Below are positions 24,346 to 27,190 of a DNA stretch of 27,190 bases, one piece after another. The DNA is taken from NCBI GenBank assembly GCA_009930155.1, contig RZYX01000021.1, forward strand, positions 1-27,190, given 5' to 3'. Numbering within the stretch: the stretch's first letter is position 1; every line of letters starts with the position of its first letter. Source of the stretch: Clostridia bacterium. GTDB lineage: Bacteria > Bacillota_A > Clostridia > Oscillospirales > Acutalibacteraceae. A model generated the notes under the pieces. The model did no database searches and was not told the DNA's origin. It was given only the letters and a program-made list of their open reading frames with translations. Made by a program: the position numbers and the translations under genes.

Positions 24346-25284
24346 ATGCTTTATGAAATTGATGCAACGGGATTAAAAACAATAGAAGCTAATGAAATAT
24401 GTAGTGATAAAATAACGGTTGGATATTTATCACTTTCAGAACTAAAAAAGCAATATACTAATTTTAAATTTAATGAAGCGTCTATACGAGAGTGTGAAAA
24501 GAATGGCTCATATTTTCGCACAGGACTTGATATTTATGACGATTATAGTTTTGGAATTATAAAAATAACGGATGTTTTAAATATACATAAACAGAAAAAT
24601 AGAATTGCTTTGTTTTTAAAACGAAACTTATTTATCGTCACTGCACTTGTTGATGAAGATAATAATACAAAAGAGCTGTTTTGCGAAGCCATTGAACGGT
24701 ATAAACAGAATGTTACTGCTGAAAAAGTGGTTTATGGTGTTTTGGACAGACTTCTTCTTGATGGCAATATCGCTCTTGAAAATGCACAGGACGAAATTTA
24801 TGATATGGAAGCTTCACTTATAACAGATAAGCCTAATGAAACCACAAACCGTATGATTTTTGATTTGAAAAACAAAATGCTACTTCAAAAGGGCTATTAT
24901 GATCAGCTTGTAGATTTGGGGGAGGCTCTGGCGATAAATGGAAATGATATTTTTGAAGGAGATAACCTTAGATATTTTAAAATATTTACCGATGAAGCAA
25001 GAAGATTAAGTGCAAATACTCAGATCTTATGTGATAATCTTGTTCATATTAGAGAAGCATATGAAGCAAGCATTAATAACAATATGAATCATACTATGAA
25101 GTTGTTTACTGTTTTATCTGCAATTTTTCTTCCACTTACATTGTTGGTAGGTTGGTATGGGATGAATTTTAAAGTTATGCCAGAGTTAACTTGGAAATAT
25201 GGATATATTTTTGTAATTATAGAAAGCTTTGTAATTGTTGCTTTTTGTCTTATATGGTTTTCAAGAAAAAAGTATTTTAAATAG
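24346..25284 (+). CDS. corA: CorA-family divalent cation transporter
   Basis: Pentameric magnesium (or cobalt/nickel) channel of the CorA family, 312 residues. A long cytoplasmic N-terminal domain ends in the extended helix, then two C-terminal transmembrane segments (about 250-270 and 283-305) joined by the selectivity motif YGMNF (GMN at 272-274) and the periplasmic-side MPEL loop. Both the length and the basic C-terminus (SRKKYFK) are normal. It has its own promoter. It converges on the next gene with only 13 bases between stops and no good terminator. Confidence 0.94.
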   Translation: MLYEIDATGLKTIEANEICSDKITVGYLSLSELKKQYTNFKFNEASIRECEKNGSYFRTGLDIYDDYSFGIIKITDVLNIHKQKNRIALFLKRNLFIVTALVDEDNNTKELFCEAIERYKQNVTAEKVVYGVLDRLLLDGNIALENAQDEIYDMEASLITDKPNETTNRMIFDLKNKMLLQKGYYDQLVDLGEALAINGNDIFEGDNLRYFKIFTDEARRLSANTQILCDNLVHIREAYEASINNNMNHTMKLFTVLSAIFLPLTLLVGWYGMNFKVMPELTWKYGYIFVIIESFVIVAFCLIWFSRKKYFK

Positions 25285-25297
25285 AAATATTTTAATA

Positions 25298-26038
25298 TTA
25301 TTTTTCATTGTCAACTTCTGTTCCAAAGATAGCTACGAATTGATTACTTAATACAAATTTTTTGTCATTCCATTTCAAAATAGTTTGGATGTATCCTAAA
25401 GCGTCGGCGGCATATCTGCCAGAAATTCGTTGGTATGACAACAGTTCATATATACCATTAGAATCAAAGTCTATAGGATACAGCCCACTTAATGGACTTA
25501 CAAAACCCTCTATAGGTGCTTTAAGTTTGCCATCTGGCTCATATATTTCTTTCAAATAATTTTTATCCCTATTAGATATATCAATTAAATAATTAATATT
25601 GTAAGTCATATTTTTTACTTTAACTTTGTAATAATCTTTGTAATTAACTTTATATTGATATTCGTCATTAAAGGTATTGTAGTCAAACAATAGTTTTGGT
25701 ACATTTGAAACATCAGAATATATGTAATAAAACATAATTCCTCCGCTTCCTCCTGAAGCAATACTTATTAGAATTTCGCTCGTTCCATTACCAGTAAAAT
25801 CCCCGAGAAATAATGTTGGGTTATATCCAGCATTTGATTCAAGCGGAATATGATTTGACTTGCCTGTTCGACTATCATTAATTACAAGAGTGATATCTTG
25901 TATAAATGGACTGTCAATTGTTTTAATACCTTTAAGATATACATTGTCTGGTACAGAGTCACCAGTTACATCACCTTTTGCAGAGGCGATAACGGAAAAA
26001 TCACTTTTCCTAAAGTTGTTGTGGTTCTTATTAAACAT
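25298..26038 (-). CDS. FG-GAP/VCBS-repeat-like protein, no signal peptide, function unknown
   Basis: A 246-residue protein I do not recognise beyond its repeats. Three acidic loops of the calcium-binding FG-GAP type occur: DVTGDSVPD (23-31), DFTGNGTSE (80-88) and DFDSNGIYE (190-198), each followed by a hydrophobic strand, as in beta-propeller repeats; about 250 residues is too short for a full seven-blade propeller. Such proteins are usually secreted, but this one has neither a signal peptide nor a membrane segment. The frame extends up to 26107, but GGAGGAAG (complement of 26042-26049) fixes ATG 26038. Similar orphan proteins occur in Bacillus and Clostridia genomes. Convergent with corA. 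Confidence 0.75.
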   Translation of the reverse strand: MFNKNHNNFRKSDFSVIASAKGDVTGDSVPDNVYLKGIKTIDSPFIQDITLVINDSRTGKSNHIPLESNAGYNPTLFLGDFTGNGTSEILISIASGGSGGIMFYYIYSDVSNVPKLLFDYNTFNDEYQYKVNYKDYYKVKVKNMTYNINYLIDISNRDKNYLKEIYEPDGKLKAPIEGFVSPLSGLYPIDFDSNGIYELLSYQRISGRYAADALGYIQTILKWNDKKFVLSNQFVAIFGTEVDNEK

Positions 26039-26184
26039 ATTCTTCCTCCAAACTATATTTACATATAAAGTTAATATATGTTTGCAAATTAAAAGTGTGA
26101 TTCTCATTATTAAAAATCATGTATATAAGCAGAAAAATTTTAAATTTAAAGTAAAAAAACAGGTGTATGTATTTTTAATAGTTC

Positions 26185-26213
26185 TATTAAGTTGTTAGAA
26201 ATTATGGTATAAT
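26185..26213 (+). promoter_or_regulatory. Extended -10 promoter for the EFR1 gene
   Basis: Perfect TATAAT at 26208-26213 with TG at the extended position (TGGTATAAT); the -35 position (26185-26190) is poor. Leader of about 93 bases. Confidence 0.5.
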
Positions 26214-26312
26214 AACTGGAAGTAATTGGTATACTGACTTTGCACACAATATTACAGAGCAATTACTGTATTTTAACCTATAATATTTGGTAGAAATGGA
26301 TTGGAGAGCTTT

Positions 26313-27074
26313 ATGAGTACTGTGATTTATTTTTCGGGAACAGGTAATTCGTATCATATAGCAAAAACTATTGCAGAGCATCAAAATGCATCGCTTATAT
26401 CAATTGCAGATTTTGATGGCGAAAGCATAAATGATGATAAAGTAGGTTTTGTCTTTCCAATTTATTGTGGCGAACTTCCACCTATAGTTAAAAGCTTTTT
26501 AAAGAGAGTTATAGTAAGGGGCAAATATATTTGGGCACTTGCAGCAAGTGGTGGCACTGTTGGTACGGCGTTTAAAACAATGGATGAAATCCTTAGGTAC
26601 AATGAGATGAGACTTCATTTTGCTGAAATCTTATTAATGCCAGATAATAGCATAATTACAATGACAAAACCGGAGTATACAAAGTCTGCACTTGAAAATG
26701 AATCAAGGCTTACTAGTGAGGTTTTGAGCCTTATTGATGTGGAAAGCCAGAACGAATATAAAGTTGAAAGCTTTTTGGGTAAGACAAGCAAAGTGCAATG
26801 GGCTTCATTAAAAGGTGTTGTAGGGGTTAATAGTAAAAAAGTAAACAAGAAAACTTGTGTTGACTGCGGGATATGTATAGATATATGCCCGATGGATAAT
26901 ATTGTAAGAGTTGGGGACAAAATTAAAATTGGCCCAAACTGCACAAACTGCTTTGCGTGCTTGCATTGGTGTCCTACTAGCAGTATAAAAGCTGGATTTA
27001 TAAAAGTATCGTCAAAGAACAAATATACACATCCAAATGTGAGTGTAAAAGAATTGTTGAGAGAAAACAAATAA
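26313..27074 (+). CDS. EFR1-type flavodoxin-ferredoxin fusion protein
   Basis: Electron-transfer protein with a flavodoxin-like N-terminal half and a C-terminal bacterial ferredoxin, 253 residues. The FMN phosphate loop is FSGTGNSYHIAK (8-13 core); two 4Fe-4S motifs follow: C182, C185, C188, C192P and C210, C213, C216, C220P. The layout matches the EFR1 family of Clostridia; the redox partner is unknown. The frame opens at TTG 26301, but ATG 26313 is preferred, with GGAG at 26303-26306. No terminator follows; the insertion sequence end begins about 18 bases past the stop and may have displaced it. Confidence 0.9.
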   Translation: MSTVIYFSGTGNSYHIAKTIAEHQNASLISIADFDGESINDDKVGFVFPIYCGELPPIVKSFLKRVIVRGKYIWALAASGGTVGTAFKTMDEILRYNEMRLHFAEILLMPDNSIITMTKPEYTKSALENESRLTSEVLSLIDVESQNEYKVESFLGKTSKVQWASLKGVVGVNSKKVNKKTCVDCGICIDICPMDNIVRVGDKIKIGPNCTNCFACLHWCPTSSIKAGFIKVSSKNKYTHPNVSVKELLRENK

Positions 27075-27117
27075 GCTAAAAGTCCTCCAACTTGAACAGC
27101 CCCCTGAAAAACGGACG

Positions 27118-27147
27118 TTGAATAAAAAGGACCCTCTATTGTAGAAT
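27118..27147 (+). promoter_or_regulatory. Internal promoter of the insertion sequence
   Basis: -35 TTGAAT (27118-27123), 18-base spacer, -10 TAGAAT (27142-27147). The transcript would begin near 27154, just after the left arm of the hairpin at 27132-27167. Confidence 0.5.
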
Positions 27148-27167
27148 TAAATAACTACAATAGGGGG
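27132..27167 (+). promoter_or_regulatory. Hairpin that would sequester the transposase ribosome binding site
   Basis: Left arm 27132-27144 pairs with right arm 27155-27167 over 13 bp with one G-T pair and a 10-base loop. The right arm contains the AGGGGG that serves ATG 27175. Only transcripts entering from outside contain both arms. Confidence 0.7.
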
Positions 27168-27174
27168 AATTTTT

Positions 27175-27190
27175 ATGCCATGCAGAAAAG
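27175..27190 (+). CDS. Start of a transposase orfA (partial)
   Basis: ATG 27175 follows AGGGGGA by about six bases and encodes MPCRK before the window ends. The basic start resembles IS3-family OrfA proteins (MPxKK/RK then YSxEFK), but five residues prove nothing; the call rests on its place behind the terminal repeat and promoter. Confidence 0.5.

Larger units (their letters stand above)
27093..27190 (+). mobile_element. Left end of a probable IS3-family insertion sequence (cut by the window edge)
   Basis: From about 27093 the sequence begins TGAACAGCCCCCTGAAAAAC, which resembles the terminal inverted repeats of IS3-family elements (TG at the tip, a C-run, then a GGAC block). It is followed by an internal promoter, a hairpin and a transposase-like start codon, the expected order. 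The right end and target duplication are outside the window, so the family call rests on the tip and layout only. Confidence 0.6.

Noticed and set aside
25285..25310. Terminator between corA and the converging gene
   Set aside because: Only AATATT-type weak pairing with no GC stem; not a convincing terminator.
26615..27070. 151-codon antisense frame
   Set aside because: Lies wholly inside the EFR1 gene, whose two ferredoxin motifs are intact; no ribosome binding site.

Overview
The window is a mostly housekeeping stretch of a low-GC Gram-positive chromosome, most likely an anaerobic member of the Clostridia (Oscillospiraceae-like gut lineages would fit). The evidence is the AT-rich composition, strong AGGAGG-type ribosome binding sites, RNase Y, RbgA, YerC, a DUF1540 protein, tandem type I signal peptidases beside rplS, and tig-clpP-clpX-lon-engB in one block. 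I could not place it to genus. Most genes are on the + strand and nearly all are recognisable.

Layout. 1-1087 is the 3' part of rny (RNase Y), ending at a two-way terminator that faces a minus-strand NAD-dependent epimerase/dehydratase. 2530-5032 is an overlapping pair: a radical SAM protein of the TIGR03960 type and its DUF2344/TIGR03936 partner. 5039-5586 is rplS with its own promoter, a structured leader and a terminator. 5598-11335 looks like one long operon: two tandem signal peptidases I, rbgA, rnhB, a YraN-like gene, an M19 dipeptidase and thrC. A small cysteine-rich DUF1540 gene (11350-11517, minus) converges on thrC and diverges from a metallophosphoesterase. 12300-15834 is tig-clpP-clpX. 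15882-20432 is lon-engB-lysA. A minus-strand iron-sulfur flavoprotein follows, then yerC-methyltransferase-hslO, then five tRNAs (Val, Asp, Phe, Gly, Cys) with a near-consensus promoter. The end holds a CorA-type transporter, a convergent FG-GAP/VCBS-like protein, an EFR1-type flavodoxin-ferredoxin protein, and the left end of what looks like an IS3-family insertion sequence cut by the window edge.

How the genes work together. The core theme is protein birth and quality control: 50S assembly (L19, RbgA, EngB), nascent-chain folding (trigger factor), regulated proteolysis (ClpXP, Lon), secretion (signal peptidases), redox-stress chaperoning (Hsp33) and RNA turnover or R-loop clearance (RNase Y, RNase HII). 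Threonine and lysine/diaminopimelate synthesis genes ride in the same operons.

I found no defence island, CRISPR array, prophage or biosynthetic cluster, and no convincing undescribed multi-gene system. The most interesting signals are small: a perfect 22-bp inverted repeat built around the lon promoter; an insertion-sequence end whose hairpin would hide the transposase ribosome binding site only in read-through transcripts; a trigger factor with a histone-like lysine/alanine/proline tail; terminators that start on the last base of tRNA CCA ends; and a 55-residue eight-cysteine protein. All promoter, terminator and start-site calls come from reading the sequence and are untested.
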